A DNA stretch of 64,000 nt from Pseudomonas anguilliseptica (GCF_900105355.1 NZ_FNSC01000001.1:4154001-4218000); one strand, 5' to 3'. Numbered from the stretch's first letter, positions 16,620 to 31,086 are shown. Notes: generated by a model from the sequence alone, not told the origin. A program made the numbers and translations.

Positions 16620-17602
16620 ATCTTGTGACCCCGCCGGAACACCCTTTCGCTCAATTTGTACGCATCCTCGGTAAAGGCAAACGTGGCGCGCGCAACCTGA
16701 CCCGCGAGGAGGCCCGTGAAGCCATGGGTATGCTGCTCGACGGCCAAGCCGAAGAAAGTCAGCTGGGTGCCTTTCTGATGCTGTTGCGGCACAAGGAGGA
16801 AAGTGCCGAGGAAATGGCCGGTTTTGCCGAGGCTGTGCGTGCGCGCATACAGGCGCCTGCGATTCAGGTAGATATGGATTGGCCCAGCTATGCCGGCAAG
16901 AAGCGTCACCTGCCGTGGTTCCTGCTGGCAGCCAAAGCGCTAGCGAATAGCGGTATTCGCATCCTGTTGCATGGCGGCGGCCCGCACACAGCCGGGCGCA
17001 TGTACAGCGAACAGCTACTGGAAACCCTGCACATTCCGCTATGCCGCAGCTGGGATGGCGTTGAGCAGGCACTGGCGCAACAACAGCTGGCGTTTATTCC
17101 GCTGGGCGACTGGATGCCATCACTGCAGCGGATGATCGACCTGCGCAACACTCTCGGCCTGCGTTCACCGATTCATTCGCTGGCGCGCATTCTCAACCCG
17201 CTGGGCGCGCGTTGCGGCCTGCAGAGCATCTTTCATCCGGGTTATCAGGCAGTGCACCGTGAAGCCAGCCAGTTGCTCGGCGATAGCGCGGTAGTAATCA
17301 AGGGTGAAGGCGGCGAAATCGAGATCAACCCGGACGCCACCAGCCACCTGTACGGCACGGCCAATGGCGACAACTGGGACGAAGAATGGCCGGCGCTTTC
17401 GCCGCTGCGTCACGTCAAGCCTGAAACGCTGGAACCGGCCCGTCTGGTCGCCTTCTGGCGTGGTGAAGTAGCCGATGATTACGGCCAGCTTGCCGTGATC
17501 AGCACCATGGCTTTGGCCTTGCACGCCCTCGGCGAATCGCGTGATAAAGCCCTGGAGCGCGCCGCCCAGCTGTGGGCTGCGCGTAATCAGACGCTGGCTT
17601 GA
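16616..17602 (+). CDS. ybiB: TrpD2/YbiB family glycosyltransferase-fold protein
   Basis: The 328-residue protein has the anthranilate phosphoribosyltransferase fold (glycosyltransferase family 3 N-terminal helical domain, residues about 8-70, then the nucleoside phosphorylase-like body). The family equivalent in E. coli, YbiB, binds nucleic acid and is not a TrpD enzyme. The glycine-rich PRPP-binding loop of TrpD is replaced by [17 protein letters not shown], consistent with the YbiB branch. It overlaps tusE by four bases (ATGA) and ends 16 bases inside the convergent cysG gene. The function in the tus operon is unknown. Confidence 0.82.
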   Translation: MNLVTPPEHPFAQFVRILGKGKRGARNLTREEAREAMGMLLDGQAEESQLGAFLMLLRHKEESAEEMAGFAEAVRARIQAPAIQVDMDWPSYAGKKRHLPWFLLAAKALANSGIRILLHGGGPHTAGRMYSEQLLETLHIPLCRSWDGVEQALAQQQLAFIPLGDWMPSLQRMIDLRNTLGLRSPIHSLARILNPLGARCGLQSIFHPGYQAVHREASQLLGDSAVVIKGEGGEIEINPDATSHLYGTANGDNWDEEWPALSPLRHVKPETLEPARLVAFWRGEVADDYGQLAVISTMALALHALGESRDKALERAAQLWAARNQTLA

Positions 17603-18981
17603 GCGCCTTCAAACCAGGCCAGTTTCTCCCGTAGTTGCACCACTTCGCCGACGATTACCAGAGTCGGCGCGTGCACCTCATGCTCCGCCACCAGCTCGGC
17701 CAGATTGGCCAATGTACCGGTAAACACCCGCTGATTCTGCGTGGTGCCCTGCTGGATCAATGCCGCCGGCGTTGTCGCAGCGCGGCCATGGGCAATCAGC
17801 TGCTGACAGATGATCGGCAACCCCACCAGGCCCATATAGAACACCAGGGTCTGGCTGCTGGCTGTCAGCTCGCTCCAAGGCAGATTGCTGCTGCCATCTT
17901 TCAGGTGACCGGTAACAAAGCGCACAGATTGCGCATGGTCACGATGGGTCAGTGGAATTCCCGCATAAGCCGCGCAGCCTGAGGCGGCGGTGATGCCCGG
18001 TACCACCTGAAACGGAATGCCGTGGGCAGCCAGTTCTTCGATTTCCTCACCGCCACGACCGAAGATAAACGGATCGCCGCCTTTCAGGCGCAATACCCGT
18101 TTACCTTGTTTGGCCAAGCTGACCAGGCGCTGATTGATCTGCTCCTGCGGCACGGCGTGCTCTGCACGCTGTTTGCCAACATAGATGCGCTCGGCATCGC
18201 GACGGCACAGTTCGATGATGGCCGGGGCCACCAGGCGGTCGTAGAGCACCACATCGGCCTGCTGCATCAGGCGCAGGGCACGGAAGGTCAGCAGATCAGG
18301 GTCACCCGGCCCGGCACCAACCAGACACACCTCGCCAAGGGTGCGCGGGGCTATCCCGGCGATTTTCTCTTCCAGTTGGCGCTGCCCTTCCTGCAGTTTA
18401 CCGGCGAAGACGCTTTCGGCCACCGGGCCCTGAAACACATCCTCCCAGAACACCCGGCGCTGCTGCACATCGGGAAAGAGCGCTTTGACCTGGGCACGAA
18501 AACGCTTGGCCAAACCGGCTAGCTGACCATAGGTTGCAGGAATCCAGGTTTCGATCTTGGCGCGAATCAGCCGTGCCAGTACCGGTGCATCACCGCCACT
18601 GGTAATTGCCACAATCAAAGGCGAGCGATCGACAATGGCGGGGAAAATCACGCTACACAGCTTCGGTGCATCCACCACGTTGACCGGAATACCCAAGGCC
18701 TGGGCCTCGGCCGAGATTTGCGCATTCAGCGGTTCGTCATCGGTGGCGGCAATGATCAGGGCCACACCCTGCAGATCAGCCGACTGATAATCACGTAGCC
18801 GCAACTCGCCACTACGTGCACTGGCCATCTCACGCAGTTCGTCACGAATCTCCGGCGCTACTACCCGCAGCGTCGCGCCGGCATCACTGAGCAAGCGCGC
18901 CTTGCGCACGGCAACTTCACCGCCACCGACCACCAGTACCAGGCGATCCTGCAGTTTGTGGAACAGGGGCAGAAAATCCAT
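17587..18981 (-). CDS. cysG: Siroheme synthase CysG
   Basis: The 464-residue trifunctional enzyme converts uroporphyrinogen III to siroheme for sulfite and nitrite reductases. Residues 1-210 form the NAD-dependent precorrin-2 dehydrogenase/ferrochelatase ([17 protein letters not shown] dinucleotide loop). The C-terminal part is the SAM-dependent uroporphyrinogen methyltransferase with [15 protein letters not shown] and [17 protein letters not shown]. The ATG at 18981 gives the usual start [12 protein letters not shown]. Nine further codons are open upstream. The gene is converging on ybiB with a 16-base overlap of coding ends and follows serS after a terminator. Confidence 0.95.
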   Translation of the reverse strand: MDFLPLFHKLQDRLVLVVGGGEVAVRKARLLSDAGATLRVVAPEIRDELREMASARSGELRLRDYQSADLQGVALIIAATDDEPLNAQISAEAQALGIPVNVVDAPKLCSVIFPAIVDRSPLIVAITSGGDAPVLARLIRAKIETWIPATYGQLAGLAKRFRAQVKALFPDVQQRRVFWEDVFQGPVAESVFAGKLQEGQRQLEEKIAGIAPRTLGEVCLVGAGPGDPDLLTFRALRLMQQADVVLYDRLVAPAIIELCRRDAERIYVGKQRAEHAVPQEQINQRLVSLAKQGKRVLRLKGGDPFIFGRGGEEIEELAAHGIPFQVVPGITAASGCAAYAGIPLTHRDHAQSVRFVTGHLKDGSSNLPWSELTASSQTLVFYMGLVGLPIICQQLIAHGRAATTPAALIQQGTTQNQRVFTGTLANLAELVAEHEVHAPTLVIVGEVVQLREKLAWFEGAQASV

Positions 18982-19002
18982 GACACACGCTCTCAATCGG
19001 GT

Positions 19003-19032
19003 AAACAAAACGGGGCGGCACTGGCCGCCCCG
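19003..19032 (-). terminator. Terminator after serS
   Basis: On the minus strand CGGGGCGGC-CAGT-GCCGCCCCG is followed by TTTTGTTT. It lies 23 bases after the serS stop and before cysG. Confidence 0.8.
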
Positions 19033-19054
19033 TCACAGGTAACTGAAATCCGGA

Positions 19055-20344
<1,290 letters not shown>

Positions 20345-20442
20345 TCAACACATCACAAGGGTTTGCATGGCCTTGGCCATGACGCGCATGCCGCGCAGTT
20401 TAAGGCTTTAACCGGGTTGGGTGCCACACCGGGCGTTAGCGG

Positions 20443-20823
20443 CTACTGAGAGAGGCGTGCCAGGACAAAACCGCCCCAGACCGCGAGCACGCCGCCGACC
20501 ACGCTGCACAGCAGGTAGGCAAAGGCTTCGTTGTGGCGGCCACTTTCAAATAGCTTGAGCAGCTCGAGGCTGAATGAGGAAAAGGTGGTGAAACCGCCGA
20601 GCAGGCCGATGATCAAGCCGCTGCGCAATTCAATAGGCAGGTCGCTGCGCAACAGAAACAGGCCGGACAACAGACCGATCAGCAGGCAGCCGAGGACATT
20701 GACGGTGAAGGTGCCCAGGTAGAAATGCCGCGGCCACTGCGCCACTACCCAACTGGCAGTCAGAAAGCGCAGCACAGAGCCCACTGCACCACCGAGGGCA
20801 ACGGCCATGGCGACGCGAATCAT
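20443..20823 (-). CDS. crcB: Fluoride channel CrcB/Fluc
   Basis: The 126-residue membrane protein with four helices is a fluoride-specific channel that works as a dual-topology dimer. The family signature [12 protein letters not shown] at about residues 74-85 contains the Phe and Thr residues of the permeation path, and the N-terminal [10 protein letters not shown] motif is present. Its ATG overlaps the stop of rarA (ATGA), so it is translated from the lolA-rarA-crcB message. I see no fluoride riboswitch, which would be unexpected inside an operon. Confidence 0.93.
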   Translation of the reverse strand: MIRVAMAVALGGAVGSVLRFLTASWVVAQWPRHFYLGTFTVNVLGCLLIGLLSGLFLLRSDLPIELRSGLIIGLLGGFTTFSSFSLELLKLFESGRHNEAFAYLLCSVVGGVLAVWGGFVLARLSQ

Positions 20824-22145
20824 GGTTTTCTCCGTTGCCGAGGGCTGTTGCGATCCTGGCTTTTCAAGTGTTGCAGCTTGTCGCGAATCTTCAGCTCCAG
20901 GCCACGCGGCACCGGTTGATAGTACTCACGCGGCTCGAAGGTGTCCGGAAAGTAATCCTCACCAGCAGCATAGGCATCAGGCTCATCGTGGGCGTAGCGG
21001 TATTCGTCGCCATAACCCAACTCTTTCATGAGCTTGGCTGGGGCATTGCGCAGGTGCAGCGGAACTTCCTGCGAGCCATGTTCGGCGGCATCACGCATGG
21101 CGGCGTTGAAGGCGTTGTAGACCGCGTTGCTTTTTGGCGCGCAGGCCAGGTAGACAATCGCCTGAGCCACGGCCAGCTCACCCTCAGGGCTACCCAAACG
21201 CTCCTGCACGCCCCATGCGTTGAGGCACAGGGTCAGGGCGCGTGGGTCGGCATTGCCGATGTCTTCGCTGGCCATGCGCACCACACGGCGGGCGATATAC
21301 AGCGGATCACAACCGCCATCAAGCATGCGCGCAAACCAGTACAGCGCGCCGTTCGGGCTGGAGCCGCGTACGGATTTGTGCAGCGCAGATATCTGGTCGT
21401 AAAAGGCTTCGCCGCCTTTATCGAAGCGCCGACGGGTATCACCAAGCAGATTGAGCAGCAGTTCGCTGCCGATCTCGCTGCCGTCTTCGGCCAGGTCGGC
21501 GGCGTTTTCCAAAAAATTGAGCAGACGCCGGCCGTCGCCATCGGCTGCGGCCTGAAGAATCTTGAAGCTTTCTTCCGGCAGACTCAGCTGGCGTTCCCCC
21601 AGGCCCTTCGGGTCGCTCAGGGCGCGATCAACCAGCTTGCGCAGCGCGGCCTCATCCAGGCTTTTCAGCACATAGACTCGAGCCCGTGAGAGCAAGGCGT
21701 TATTTAGCTCGAATGACGGGTTTTCCGTGGTGGCGCCGATAAAGATCAGCGTGCCGTCTTCCACGTAAGGCAGAAAGGCATCCTGCTGCGACTTGTTGAA
21801 ACGGTGTACCTCATCAACAAACAGGATGGTCTGACGGCCATATTGCGCAGCATGTTGCTGCGCGACCTCCACGGCCTGGCGAATCTCCTTGACCCCGGAG
21901 AGTACTGCAGAAATCGTCTCGAAGTGCGCATCGGACACCTGTGCCAGCAGCCGCGCCAGGGTGGTCTTGCCGACACCTGGCGGGCCCCAGAAGATCATCG
22001 AATGCAGCGCGCCCTGCTCCAGCGCTTCACGCAAGGGTTTGCCACGGGCCAGCAAGTGCTCCTGGCCGACGTACTCATCCAGGCTGGCTGCGCGTAACCG
22101 GGCAGCCAGGGGTTGAGCAACGGGAGCTTTGCGAAACAGATCCAT
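20820..22145 (-). CDS. rarA: Replication-associated recombination protein A (RarA/MgsA)
   Basis: The 441-residue AAA+ ATPase acts at stalled replication forks. Walker A is [13 protein letters not shown] near residues 54-66 and Walker B is [11 protein letters not shown] near 110-120. Sensor 1 lies in [12 protein letters not shown]. The C-terminal MgsA tetramerisation domain follows ([18 protein letters not shown]). The lolA gene precedes it by 34 bases and crcB overlaps its end, forming a lolA-rarA-crcB operon as in other pseudomonads. Confidence 0.95.
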   Translation of the reverse strand: MDLFRKAPVAQPLAARLRAASLDEYVGQEHLLARGKPLREALEQGALHSMIFWGPPGVGKTTLARLLAQVSDAHFETISAVLSGVKEIRQAVEVAQQHAAQYGRQTILFVDEVHRFNKSQQDAFLPYVEDGTLIFIGATTENPSFELNNALLSRARVYVLKSLDEAALRKLVDRALSDPKGLGERQLSLPEESFKILQAAADGDGRRLLNFLENAADLAEDGSEIGSELLLNLLGDTRRRFDKGGEAFYDQISALHKSVRGSSPNGALYWFARMLDGGCDPLYIARRVVRMASEDIGNADPRALTLCLNAWGVQERLGSPEGELAVAQAIVYLACAPKSNAVYNAFNAAMRDAAEHGSQEVPLHLRNAPAKLMKELGYGDEYRYAHDEPDAYAAGEDYFPDTFEPREYYQPVPRGLELKIRDKLQHLKSQDRNSPRQRRKP

Positions 22146-22179
22146 GACTGCGGTTTAACGCCTCTTGCCCTTGAGCCTT

Positions 22180-22806
22180 CTACTCTTGAATCACGTCCGC
22201 GCCGGCCGGAATCTCGAAGGTGAACTGCGCATCGTCCTGCGGCTCATTCATTTTCACGTTGAGGAACAGAATATTGGTGCGCTGGCCGATGCTGTCGATC
22301 AGCTGCATATCGTTGAGCACCTTGTTGCGGAACGACAGACGCAGGCTGTCGAACAGGGTGTCCTTGGATTTTGGTTTGAGGATGAAATCGACCACATTGC
22401 CGCCCTCGTTGTGGCTGATCTCGAAGTTCTCACGGATCTTCGACACGTCGCCGGACAGCAGCAGCGCCGGGGTGTGGGTCAGACGCTGATCGAGGGTCTG
22501 AATGGTCACCTGTTGCAGGTCCGGGTCATACAGCCAGACCTTTTCGCCATTGGAGACCAGCAGCTGCTCCATCGGCGCATCGGTGTGCCAGCGGAACAGG
22601 CCCGGGCGCTTCAGTGCGAGCTGGCCGGCGGTTTCCTGCAGCTGGGTGCCGCTGCCGTCGAGACTCAGCTGGGAAAAACGTGCATTAATAGTCTGCGCCT
22701 GGTTGAGCAACTCGGTCAGGCGTTGCACGGCCACTTCATCGTCGGCCATTGCAGCAACGTTGGTAAAACTCAGTACGGTCAGCAACAGCATGCGAATCAG
22801 GCGCAT
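22180..22806 (-). CDS. lolA: Outer-membrane lipoprotein carrier protein LolA
   Basis: The 208-residue periplasmic chaperone carries lipoproteins released by LolCDE to LolB at the outer membrane. It has a signal peptide of about 20 residues with a cleavage site near AMA-DD, then [18 protein letters not shown] and the [32 protein letters not shown] region, which is characteristic of LolA (interrupted here for length). The mature chain has no lipobox, as expected. It lies 28 bases after ftsK on the same strand, the conserved ftsK-lolA pair. Confidence 0.95.
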   Translation of the reverse strand: MRLIRMLLLTVLSFTNVAAMADDEVAVQRLTELLNQAQTINARFSQLSLDGSGTQLQETAGQLALKRPGLFRWHTDAPMEQLLVSNGEKVWLYDPDLQQVTIQTLDQRLTHTPALLLSGDVSKIRENFEISHNEGGNVVDFILKPKSKDTLFDSLRLSFRNKVLNDMQLIDSIGQRTNILFLNVKMNEPQDDAQFTFEIPAGADVIQE

Positions 22807-22834
22807 GGGACTCCTTATCAGGTCGGGCTAGGCG

Positions 22835-25240
22835 TTAATCGCGAACGGGGCTTGGTGCTATGACCTCGCGAGAGCCATTGGTGTTCATTGAGGTGACGAC
22901 GCCAGCCATTTCCATGGCTTCAATCATCCGCGCGGCACGGTTGTAGCCGATCTTCAGCTTGCGCTGCACGGCAGAAATAGACGCACGGCGACTTTCCAGC
23001 ACGAAATTGACCGCTTCATCATAAAGAGGGTCAGACTCACTGCCTTCACCACTGCCCTCGCCGCTACCGCCCTCAAAGCCACTACCGGACTCCTCGACGC
23101 CATTGAGAATGTCATCGATATAGTCAGGCGTGCCGCGCTGTTTCCAGGCCTCGACCACCCGGTGCACTTCATCATCAGAAACGAAGGCGCCGTGTACGCG
23201 AATGGGCAGGCTGGTGCCAGGCGGCATATAGAGCATGTCGCCATGGCCGAGGAGCTGCTCTGCGCCGCCCTGATCGATGATGGTGCGCGAATCGATCTTG
23301 CTCGACACCTGAAACGCCATGCGAGTCGGGATATTGGCCTTGATCAGGCCGGTGATTACATCCACCGAGGGGCGCTGGGTTGCGAGAATCAGGTGAATCC
23401 CCGCGGCACGAGCCTTCTGCGCGATACGCGCAATCAGCTCTTCAACCTTCTTGCCGACAATCATCATCATGTCGGCGAACTCGTCGACCACTACCACGAT
23501 GGTCGGCAGGGTTTTCAGCAGTGGTGCTTCGTCGTGCATGCTTTCGCGCTTGTAGAGCGGATCGCTCAACGGCTCGCCGGCCTCTTCGGCGTCCTTGACC
23601 TTGCGGTTGAAGCCGGCCAAGTTGCGCACGCCCATCTTCGACATCAGCTTGTAGCGGCGCTCCATTTCGGCTACCGACCAGCGTAGGGCGTTGGCGGCTT
23701 CCTTCATGTCGGTCACTACCGGGCACAGCAGGTGCGGGATGCCTTCGTAGATCGACAGCTCAAGCATTTTCGGGTCGATCATGATCAAGCGCGCCTCTTC
23801 TGGCGTGGACTTGAACAGAATCGACAGGATCATTGCGTTAACCCCAACCGACTTACCCGAGCCGGTAGTACCAGCCACCAGCAGGTGGGGCATTTTCGCC
23901 AGGTCGGTAATCACTGGTTTGCCGCCAATATCATGGCCCAGGGCCAAGGTAACGGGCGACTTGGCTTCGTCATACTCAGGCGACGACAGCACTTCGGAGA
24001 AGCGCACGATCTGCCGGTCTTCGTTGGGGATTTCGATGCCGACAGTGGTCTTGCCCGGAATCACTTCCACCACGCGTACGCTGATAATCGCCATCGAACG
24101 CGCAAGATCCTTGGCCAGGCCAGAAATACGGCTGACCTTGATCCCTGCAGCCGGCTGGATCTCAAAACGGGTAATTACCGGACCAGGATGCACGGACTCG
24201 ACGATAACCTCGACACCAAACTCCTTGAGTTTGATCTCAAGCAGGCGCGACATGGCTTCCAGGTGTTCAGGCGAATATTTCTTCTGAACCTTCTCTGCCA
24301 CATCAAGGATCGAAATCGGCGGCAGGCTGCCGGCTAGGGCGCTGTCTTCAAACAGATTGACCTGTTTCTCTTTGAGCACGCGCTTGCTCGGCTCAGGTGC
24401 TTTCGGGGCGGCCGGCGGCGTGATCACTGGGGCTGGGCGGTTCACCCGCTCGCTCATGTGTTTGTTCAGCGACTCTTCGCGCTCGATCAGGCGTTCTTTG
24501 ACCTTGGCCTGCTCACGGCGATCCAGCACGATTGGCGCGGAAACTTCACTGACGCGCTCATCAACTTCACGTAACTGCGCCACCAACTGCTTACGTTCAG
24601 CCCGCGCACTCCACCAGCGGTTGGCCAGGCTCTGGATCAGCTCGATCAAGTCGAGGGTGATCTTCCCGGTCAGGTCCATCACCTTGAACCAGGACAGGTC
24701 GGTAAAGACTGTCAAACCGAAAAGAAATAGCGCGATCAGCAGCAACGTGCTGCCCTGCACATTCAGCGCATTGATCGCCAGCGCCCCCAGACTTTCGCCC
24801 AGCGCGCCACCTGCGGAGGCCGGCATGCTCGAACTGGCTTGAAAATGGATATACGCCAGCGCGGCACCGGACAGCACCAGAAAGACCAGGCCAATCAGTC
24901 GCCAGGAGAACAGCCAGCCACTCCACTGCCACGGCTGATGGCGGGCGCGGAACACTTGCAGGGTTTTTACCGCCAACAGCAGCGGAAATAGATAGGCGAA
25001 ATAGCCCAACGCCATAAACAGGATGTCGGCAAACCAGGCACCGGCACGGCCGGCGGCGTTTTGCACCTGCTCAACATTGCTGGTGTGGGTCCAGCCCGGA
25101 TCAGCCGCATCGTAGGTCAGCAGGGCCATCCATAGATAAAGGCAAAGAGCGCCCAGGCCAATCAGCGCGCCTTCTTTGAGTCGATAAGGTAGCTGCTGAC
25201 GCCAGATAGGGGCTTGTGCGGTTGGGCTAGATTTCTTCAA
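22835..25240 (-). CDS. ftsK: DNA translocase FtsK
   Basis: The 801-residue septal DNA pump clears the chromosome terminus from the division site and activates XerCD recombination at dif. Four membrane helices lie at about residues 24-43, 73-92, 112-131 and 163-181. A linker of modest length follows, with a charged coiled-coil-like part near 210-265. The motor has Walker A GTTGSGKS at 457-464 and Walker [13 protein letters not shown]. The C-terminal gamma winged-helix domain that reads KOPS sequences starts near residue 735 ([20 protein letters not shown]). Length and layout are normal for Pseudomonas. Confidence 0.96.
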   Translation of the reverse strand: MKKSSPTAQAPIWRQQLPYRLKEGALIGLGALCLYLWMALLTYDAADPGWTHTSNVEQVQNAAGRAGAWFADILFMALGYFAYLFPLLLAVKTLQVFRARHQPWQWSGWLFSWRLIGLVFLVLSGAALAYIHFQASSSMPASAGGALGESLGALAINALNVQGSTLLLIALFLFGLTVFTDLSWFKVMDLTGKITLDLIELIQSLANRWWSARAERKQLVAQLREVDERVSEVSAPIVLDRREQAKVKERLIEREESLNKHMSERVNRPAPVITPPAAPKAPEPSKRVLKEKQVNLFEDSALAGSLPPISILDVAEKVQKKYSPEHLEAMSRLLEIKLKEFGVEVIVESVHPGPVITRFEIQPAAGIKVSRISGLAKDLARSMAIISVRVVEVIPGKTTVGIEIPNEDRQIVRFSEVLSSPEYDEAKSPVTLALGHDIGGKPVITDLAKMPHLLVAGTTGSGKSVGVNAMILSILFKSTPEEARLIMIDPKMLELSIYEGIPHLLCPVVTDMKEAANALRWSVAEMERRYKLMSKMGVRNLAGFNRKVKDAEEAGEPLSDPLYKRESMHDEAPLLKTLPTIVVVVDEFADMMMIVGKKVEELIARIAQKARAAGIHLILATQRPSVDVITGLIKANIPTRMAFQVSSKIDSRTIIDQGGAEQLLGHGDMLYMPPGTSLPIRVHGAFVSDDEVHRVVEAWKQRGTPDYIDDILNGVEESGSGFEGGSGEGSGEGSESDPLYDEAVNFVLESRRASISAVQRKLKIGYNRAARMIEAMEMAGVVTSMNTNGSREVIAPSPVRD

Positions 25241-25461
25241 AACACATCTGTTCCTGCGCCAGAGGCGCCGAATAATTGGTTAACGGCAAAATATGCTGCG
25301 ATTGTACGGGTTTAATCGCACGACACCAGACCGAGCTGTATGCATAAACAGCTACAGCAGTTGACTCCCGCTCTTCGCCCGCTTCGGTGTAGCATATCCG
25401 CCAATATCTTCCGTGCGGCTCAATTGGAGCATGCATTCTCTTTTGTGACAAAGGCTTATGA

Positions 25462-26421
<960 letters not shown>

Positions 26422-26481
26422 TTCACTCAGGGCGGACGCTCAGTTCGCCCTGCCCTCTTCTGTCCAACCCCGGCCCTGCAC

Positions 26482-27162
26482 ATGCTGACATGGCTGCAAC
26501 GCGACTCACTGGATTTCCCGCCCCTAAATAAAGCCCTGCGCGAGCCCAATGGCTTGCTGGCGGCAGGTGGCGATCTGCGTCCAGAACGTTTGATCCAGGC
26601 TTACCGTCATGGTTGCTTCCCCTGGTTTCAGGATGGCCAGCCTATTCTCTGGTGGTCGCCGGACCCGCGCACTGTACTGCTGCCTGACCAGCTGCACGTC
26701 TCGCGCAGCCTCGCCAAAGTGCTGCGCCAGAGCCGTTATCGGGTGACCTTCGACCATTCTTTCGCCGATGTTATCCGCGCCTGCGCCGCACCGCGCAGCT
26801 ATGCGGCTGAAACCTGGATAACCAGCCCTATGCAGGACGCCTATTTTGAACTGCACAGACGCGGTATCGCTCATTCGGTTGAGGTCTGGCGTGATGACGA
26901 GCTGGTTGGCGGGCTCTATGGTCTGGCCATGGGGCAACTGTTCTTTGGCGAGTCGATGTTCAGTCGCGCAGACAATGCCTCCAAGGTGGGTTTTGTCACA
27001 CTGGTTGAACACTTGAAAGACTGGGGCTTTGTGTTGATCGATTGCCAGATGCCGACCGAGCACCTGCTCAGCCTCGGTGCTCAGACGATTTCCCGTGCCG
27101 AGTTTTCCGGCTACCTGAGTAAGCATCTTGATCAATCGAGCACGGCCGACTGGGTCGCCTAG
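26482..27162 (+). CDS. aat: Leucyl/phenylalanyl-tRNA--protein transferase
   Basis: The 226-residue enzyme adds Leu or Phe to N-terminal Lys or Arg of proteins, creating N-degrons for ClpS-ClpAP. Family motifs are the N-terminal [12 protein letters not shown] region, [15 protein letters not shown], and the catalytic segment [30 protein letters not shown]. It is directly followed by bpt, and both the adaptor gene clpS and clpA are within 4 kb, so the whole N-degron pathway is clustered here. Confidence 0.96.
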   Translation: MLTWLQRDSLDFPPLNKALREPNGLLAAGGDLRPERLIQAYRHGCFPWFQDGQPILWWSPDPRTVLLPDQLHVSRSLAKVLRQSRYRVTFDHSFADVIRACAAPRSYAAETWITSPMQDAYFELHRRGIAHSVEVWRDDELVGGLYGLAMGQLFFGESMFSRADNASKVGFVTLVEHLKDWGFVLIDCQMPTEHLLSLGAQTISRAEFSGYLSKHLDQSSTADWVA

Positions 27163-27217
27163 GCGAGTTTGCCAGCCTGGCTTACACTTGATTCAAGCCC
27201 GACCCTGAGAGTCGATC

Positions 27218-27925
27218 ATGACTGAGCTGGCCCGCCTGAAGTTTTACGCCACTCAACCGCACCCATGCAGCTATCTGCCCGACGAGCAGGCCACAACCCT
27301 GTTCCTCGACCCCAGCCAGCCCATGGATGCGGATGTTTACGCTGAGCTCTCAGAAATGGGCTTTCGCCGCAGTGGCGACCACCTCTATCGCCCGCATTGT
27401 CAGCGTTGCACCGCTTGCGTACCGGCACGTATCCCTGCCGCCCAGTTCAGTCCGAATCGCCAGCAACGGCGCATTTTCAAACGTAATCAGGACATCCAGG
27501 TCCGCCTAGTACGCCCGGCTTTTACCGAAGAATATTACGCACTGTACGTGCGCTACATTGAGCAGCGGCATGCCGATGGCGATATGTACCCGCCCAATCG
27601 TGAGCAGTTCTCGACCTTTCTGGTACGTGATCTGGCCTTCTCGCGCTTCTATGAGTTTCGTCAGAACAACCGCCTGCTGGCAATTGCGGTGACCGATGTA
27701 CTGCCCAATGGGCTGTCAGCGGTTTACACCTTTTATGAGCCGAACGAGGAACGGCGCAGCCTCGGGCGCTTTGCCATTCTCTGGCAAATTGCTGAAGCGG
27801 CGCGATTGGGGCTACATGCGGTCTATCTAGGCTACTGGATCAAGAGCTGCCGCAAGATGAATTACAAGACCCAGTACCGGCCAATAGAGCTGTTCGTCAA
27901 CCAACGCTGGGTTAGTCTGAACTGA
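27218..27925 (+). CDS. bpt: Aspartate/glutamate leucyltransferase (Bpt)
   Basis: The 235-residue protein belongs to the bacterial ATE1-like branch that transfers Leu to N-terminal Asp or Glu. The N-terminal part has the cysteine cluster HPCSYL and [14 protein letters not shown], which fits the conserved CxYL and CxxC pattern. The C-terminal GNAT-like part contains [20 protein letters not shown] and [15 protein letters not shown]. Together with Aat it makes primary destabilising residues for ClpS. It is also annotated as arginyl-tRNA-protein transferase (ate) in older genomes. Confidence 0.94.
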
Positions 27926-27930
27926 AGCCC

Positions 27931-27960
27931 TTGGCGCAAACCCCAAATTTCGGGCACAAT
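27931..27960 (+). promoter_or_regulatory. Candidate infA promoter
   Basis: TTGGCG (27931-27936) and CACAAT (27955-27960) are 18 bases apart and lie about 65 bases before the infA start, directly after the bpt stop. Each hexamer matches four of six consensus positions. Confidence 0.5.
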
Positions 27961-28025
27961 GCACGCCGCTTTTGCCTGGCGCCAGTTGCACCGGGCCATT
28001 CATTGGATACCGAGGGCTTTACTGC

Positions 28026-28244
28026 ATGTCGAAAGAAGACAGCTTCGAAATGGAAGGCACTGTCGTCGACACCCTGCCCAACACCATGTTCCGTGTGGAG
28101 TTGGAAAATGGGCACGTCGTTACTGCGCACATCTCCGGAAAGATGCGCAAAAATTACATCCGCATTCTGACTGGCGACAAAGTTCGCGTTGAACTTACGC
28201 CTTATGACTTGAGCAAAGGCCGCATTACTTACCGCGCCCGTTAA
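28026..28244 (+). CDS. infA: Translation initiation factor IF-1
   Basis: The 72-residue OB-fold protein binds the 30S A site during initiation. The sequence [20 protein letters not shown] at the start and [18 protein letters not shown] in the middle is nearly invariant across proteobacteria. The ATG at 28026 gives the usual length. In-frame extension to 27972 would overlap the promoter region. A strong bidirectional terminator separates it from the convergent clpA. Confidence 0.97.
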
Positions 28245-28294
28245 CAGGTCTGCGAAAACTCAGTTTTCCGGCATCTGTTACATCAAGCTCCAGT

Positions 28295-28323
28295 AAAAAC
28301 GCCCGGCAATGCCGGGCGTTTTT
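28295..28323. terminator. Bidirectional terminator between infA and clpA
   Basis: AAAAACGCCCGGC-AAT-GCCGGGCGTTTTT is a near-perfect palindrome with A and T runs on both sides, placed between two convergent genes. Confidence 0.9.
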
Positions 28324-28344
28324 GTGCGCGTAAGAAAACTACGC

Positions 28345-30615
28345 CTAGGCCATTTCCGCCGTAGTTTCGAAGTCGAAGGTCAACTCACCACCTTCAATAT
28401 CGATATGCACCACGCCGCCGTGCTCAGCCAGCTCGCCAAACAGGATCTCTTCTGCCAGCGGACGCTTGATCTTGTCCTGAATCAGGCGCGCCATCGGTCG
28501 AGCCCCCATCTGTACGTCATAACCGCTCTCCGCCAGCCAGCTACGTGCAGCATCACTGACTTCCAGCGTGACACGCTTGTCCTCAAGCTGCGCCTGCAGT
28601 TCGGTAAGGAACTTGTCGACAATGCTTTTGATCACTTCGTGACTCAAGCGGCCAAACTGGATAATGGTGTCCAGGCGATTGCGGAACTCCGGGGTGAAGC
28701 TCTTTTTGATCACTTCCATGGCATCAGACGAGTGGTCCTGATGGGTGAAGCCAATGGATGCCCGCGCCGCTGTTTCAGCACCGGCGTTGGTGGTCATGAT
28801 CACGATCACATTGCGGAAATCGGCTTTGCGTCCATTGTTATCGGTCAGGGTGCCGTGATCCATAACCTGCAGGAGCAGGTTAAAGACTTCCGGATGAGCC
28901 TTTTCGATCTCATCAAGCAGCAATACGCAATGCGGCGTTTTGGTGATCGCCTCAGTTAACAGGCCGCCTTGGTCAAAGCCGACATAGCCGGGCGGTGCAC
29001 CAATCAGGCGTGACACGGTATGGCGCTCCATGTATTCGGACATGTCGAAGCGTATCAGCTCGACCCCTAGCGCCTTGGCCAGCTGGCGAGCGGCTTCGGT
29101 CTTACCGACACCCGTCGGGCCGGCAAACAGGAAGGAACCCACCGGTTTGTCCGGAGCCTTGAGACCTGCACGCGACAGTTTGATCGCGGTCGACAGCGAA
29201 TCAATCGCGGCATCCTGACCAAACACCGTGAGCTTGAGGTCGCGTTCAAGATTGCGCAGCAGTTCCTTGTCCGAGCTGCTGACGTGCTTAGGCGGAATCC
29301 GCGCGATTTTCGCCACGATGTCTTCGACCTGCGCTACGTCGATACGGGTCAGACGCTTTTCCAGCGACTGCAAGCGCTGATAGGCACCGGCCTCATCGAT
29401 TACATCAATGGCCTTGTCCGGCATATGCCGATCATTGATATAGCGCGAGGCCAGCTCGGCCGCCGCACGCAGTGCTTCATCACTGTATTCGATGCTGTGA
29501 TGCTGCTCGAAGCGGCCTTTCAGGCCACGCAGAATGCCGATGGTGTCTTCTACCGAAGGCTCGACCACATCGACCTTCTGGAAGCGCCGCGCCAGGGCAC
29601 GGTCTTTCTCGAAGATGCCGCGAAACTCCTGGAAGGTCGTCGAGCCGATGCAGCGAATCTCACCCGAAGAAAGCATGGGCTTGAGCAGGTTGGAGGCATC
29701 CATTACCCCGCCAGAGGCAGCACCCGCGCCAATGATGGTGTGGATTTCATCAATAAACAGGATGGCGTGCGGGCGTTTGCGCAGCTCATTCAGTAGCGCC
29801 TTCAGACGCTTCTCGAAATCCCCGCGGTACTTGGTGCCGGCCAGTAATGCGCCGAGATCCAAGGAGTAGACCACGCTGTCCGCCAGCAGGTCAGGTACCT
29901 GATTATCGACAATGCGCTTGGCCAGGCCTTCAGCAATGGCGGTTTTACCAACACCTGCTTCACCTACCAATAGCGGATTGTTCTTACGCCGACGCGCAAG
30001 AATCTGCGCCACACGTTCGACTTCCGACTCGCGGCCGACGAGCGGATCAATACGGCCCTGACGAGCTAGTTCGTTCAAGTTGCTGGCATAAGCGTCCAGC
30101 GGATTGCTTGAGCTGGAGGACTCGCCGCCCTCGTCATCCTGCATTTCCTGTTCGGTTTCCGAATGGCCGCCATGGCCCGGCACTTTGGAGATGCCGTGGG
30201 CAATAAAGTTGACCACATCGATACGCGCGACGCTCTGCTGCTTGAGCAGAAATACCGCCTGACTTTCCTGCTCACTGAAAATTGCCACCAGTACGTTGGC
30301 CCCGGTCACTTCACGCTTGCCGGAACTCTGCACGTGAAAAACCGCGCGCTGCAGGACGCGCTGGAAGCCCAAGGTAGGCTGCGTCTCGCGCTCTTCATCG
30401 TGCTGAGGGATCAGTGGTGTGGTGGAGTCGATAAACTCCTGTAGATCATGCCGCAGCTTGTCCAAGTTGGCCCCGCACGCGCGTAGTACGCTGGCAGCGG
30501 CCTCGTTATCCAGGAGGGCCAGCAACAAATGCTCAACCGTCATAAATTCATGACGCTTGGTACGAGCCTCCTTGAAAGCCAGATTGAGGGTGACTTCGAG
30601 CTCTCGATTTAACAT
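28345..30615 (-). CDS. clpA: ATP-dependent Clp protease ATP-binding subunit ClpA
   Basis: The 756-residue AAA+ unfoldase feeds ClpP. It has the double Clp N-domain (1-140), a linker rich in Glu and Ser (about 150-175), a first AAA module with Walker A GEAGVGKT at 218-225, and a second with [13 protein letters not shown] near 500. The ClpP-docking loop ASIGFTHQD carries the required Ile-Gly-Phe. ClpS, its adaptor, is encoded just upstream on the same strand with a 29-base gap. The pair works with Aat and Bpt in N-degron degradation. Confidence 0.97.
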   Translation of the reverse strand: MLNRELEVTLNLAFKEARTKRHEFMTVEHLLLALLDNEAAASVLRACGANLDKLRHDLQEFIDSTTPLIPQHDEERETQPTLGFQRVLQRAVFHVQSSGKREVTGANVLVAIFSEQESQAVFLLKQQSVARIDVVNFIAHGISKVPGHGGHSETEQEMQDDEGGESSSSSNPLDAYASNLNELARQGRIDPLVGRESEVERVAQILARRRKNNPLLVGEAGVGKTAIAEGLAKRIVDNQVPDLLADSVVYSLDLGALLAGTKYRGDFEKRLKALLNELRKRPHAILFIDEIHTIIGAGAASGGVMDASNLLKPMLSSGEIRCIGSTTFQEFRGIFEKDRALARRFQKVDVVEPSVEDTIGILRGLKGRFEQHHSIEYSDEALRAAAELASRYINDRHMPDKAIDVIDEAGAYQRLQSLEKRLTRIDVAQVEDIVAKIARIPPKHVSSSDKELLRNLERDLKLTVFGQDAAIDSLSTAIKLSRAGLKAPDKPVGSFLFAGPTGVGKTEAARQLAKALGVELIRFDMSEYMERHTVSRLIGAPPGYVGFDQGGLLTEAITKTPHCVLLLDEIEKAHPEVFNLLLQVMDHGTLTDNNGRKADFRNVIVIMTTNAGAETAARASIGFTHQDHSSDAMEVIKKSFTPEFRNRLDTIIQFGRLSHEVIKSIVDKFLTELQAQLEDKRVTLEVSDAARSWLAESGYDVQMGARPMARLIQDKIKRPLAEEILFGELAEHGGVVHIDIEGGELTFDFETTAEMA

Positions 30616-30644
30616 AGCTTCACCTCATGCCCAAGTGGCCGGCG

Positions 30645-31007
30645 TTAACCGTCCTTCTCTATTTCACAGAGTAGCGGATGCTGGCTCTCTCTCGCATATT
30701 GATTCACCTGTGTCGCTTTGGTTTCAGCAATATCGCGGGTAAACACTCCACACACTGCCCGCCCCTCTGTATGGACGGTCAGCATGATTTTGGTCGCCAT
30801 CTCTCGATTCAGGTTGAAAAACACCTCGAGAATCTCGACCACGAAATCCATGGGCGTGTAGTCGTCGTTAAACAAAATCACTTTATACATAGGAGGCGCC
30901 TGCAGGGCGGGCTTGGACTCCTGAACGGCTAAGCCGAAGGAATCGTCCTCATGCTCTGCGGGGCGATCCTGATTGAATGTTAGTCGAATCTGGCTACGTG
31001 CATGCAT
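30645..31007 (-). CDS. clpS: ATP-dependent Clp protease adaptor ClpS
   Basis: The 120-residue adaptor recognises N-terminal Leu, Phe, Trp and Tyr and delivers substrates to ClpA. The binding pocket lies in [19 protein letters not shown] and the His contact in [16 protein letters not shown]. The long flexible N-terminal extension (about 35 residues) is typical and is needed for ClpA engagement. It diverges from cspD. Confidence 0.96.
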   Translation of the reverse strand: MHARSQIRLTFNQDRPAEHEDDSFGLAVQESKPALQAPPMYKVILFNDDYTPMDFVVEILEVFFNLNREMATKIMLTVHTEGRAVCGVFTRDIAETKATQVNQYARESQHPLLCEIEKDG

Positions 31008-31086
31008 GCTGAATAGCTTCGTTGATGGGCGAATAGTCTGTGCTAGACAGAGTTTGAACGGCTTCTCAGCCAGTTACAGCATTGCC

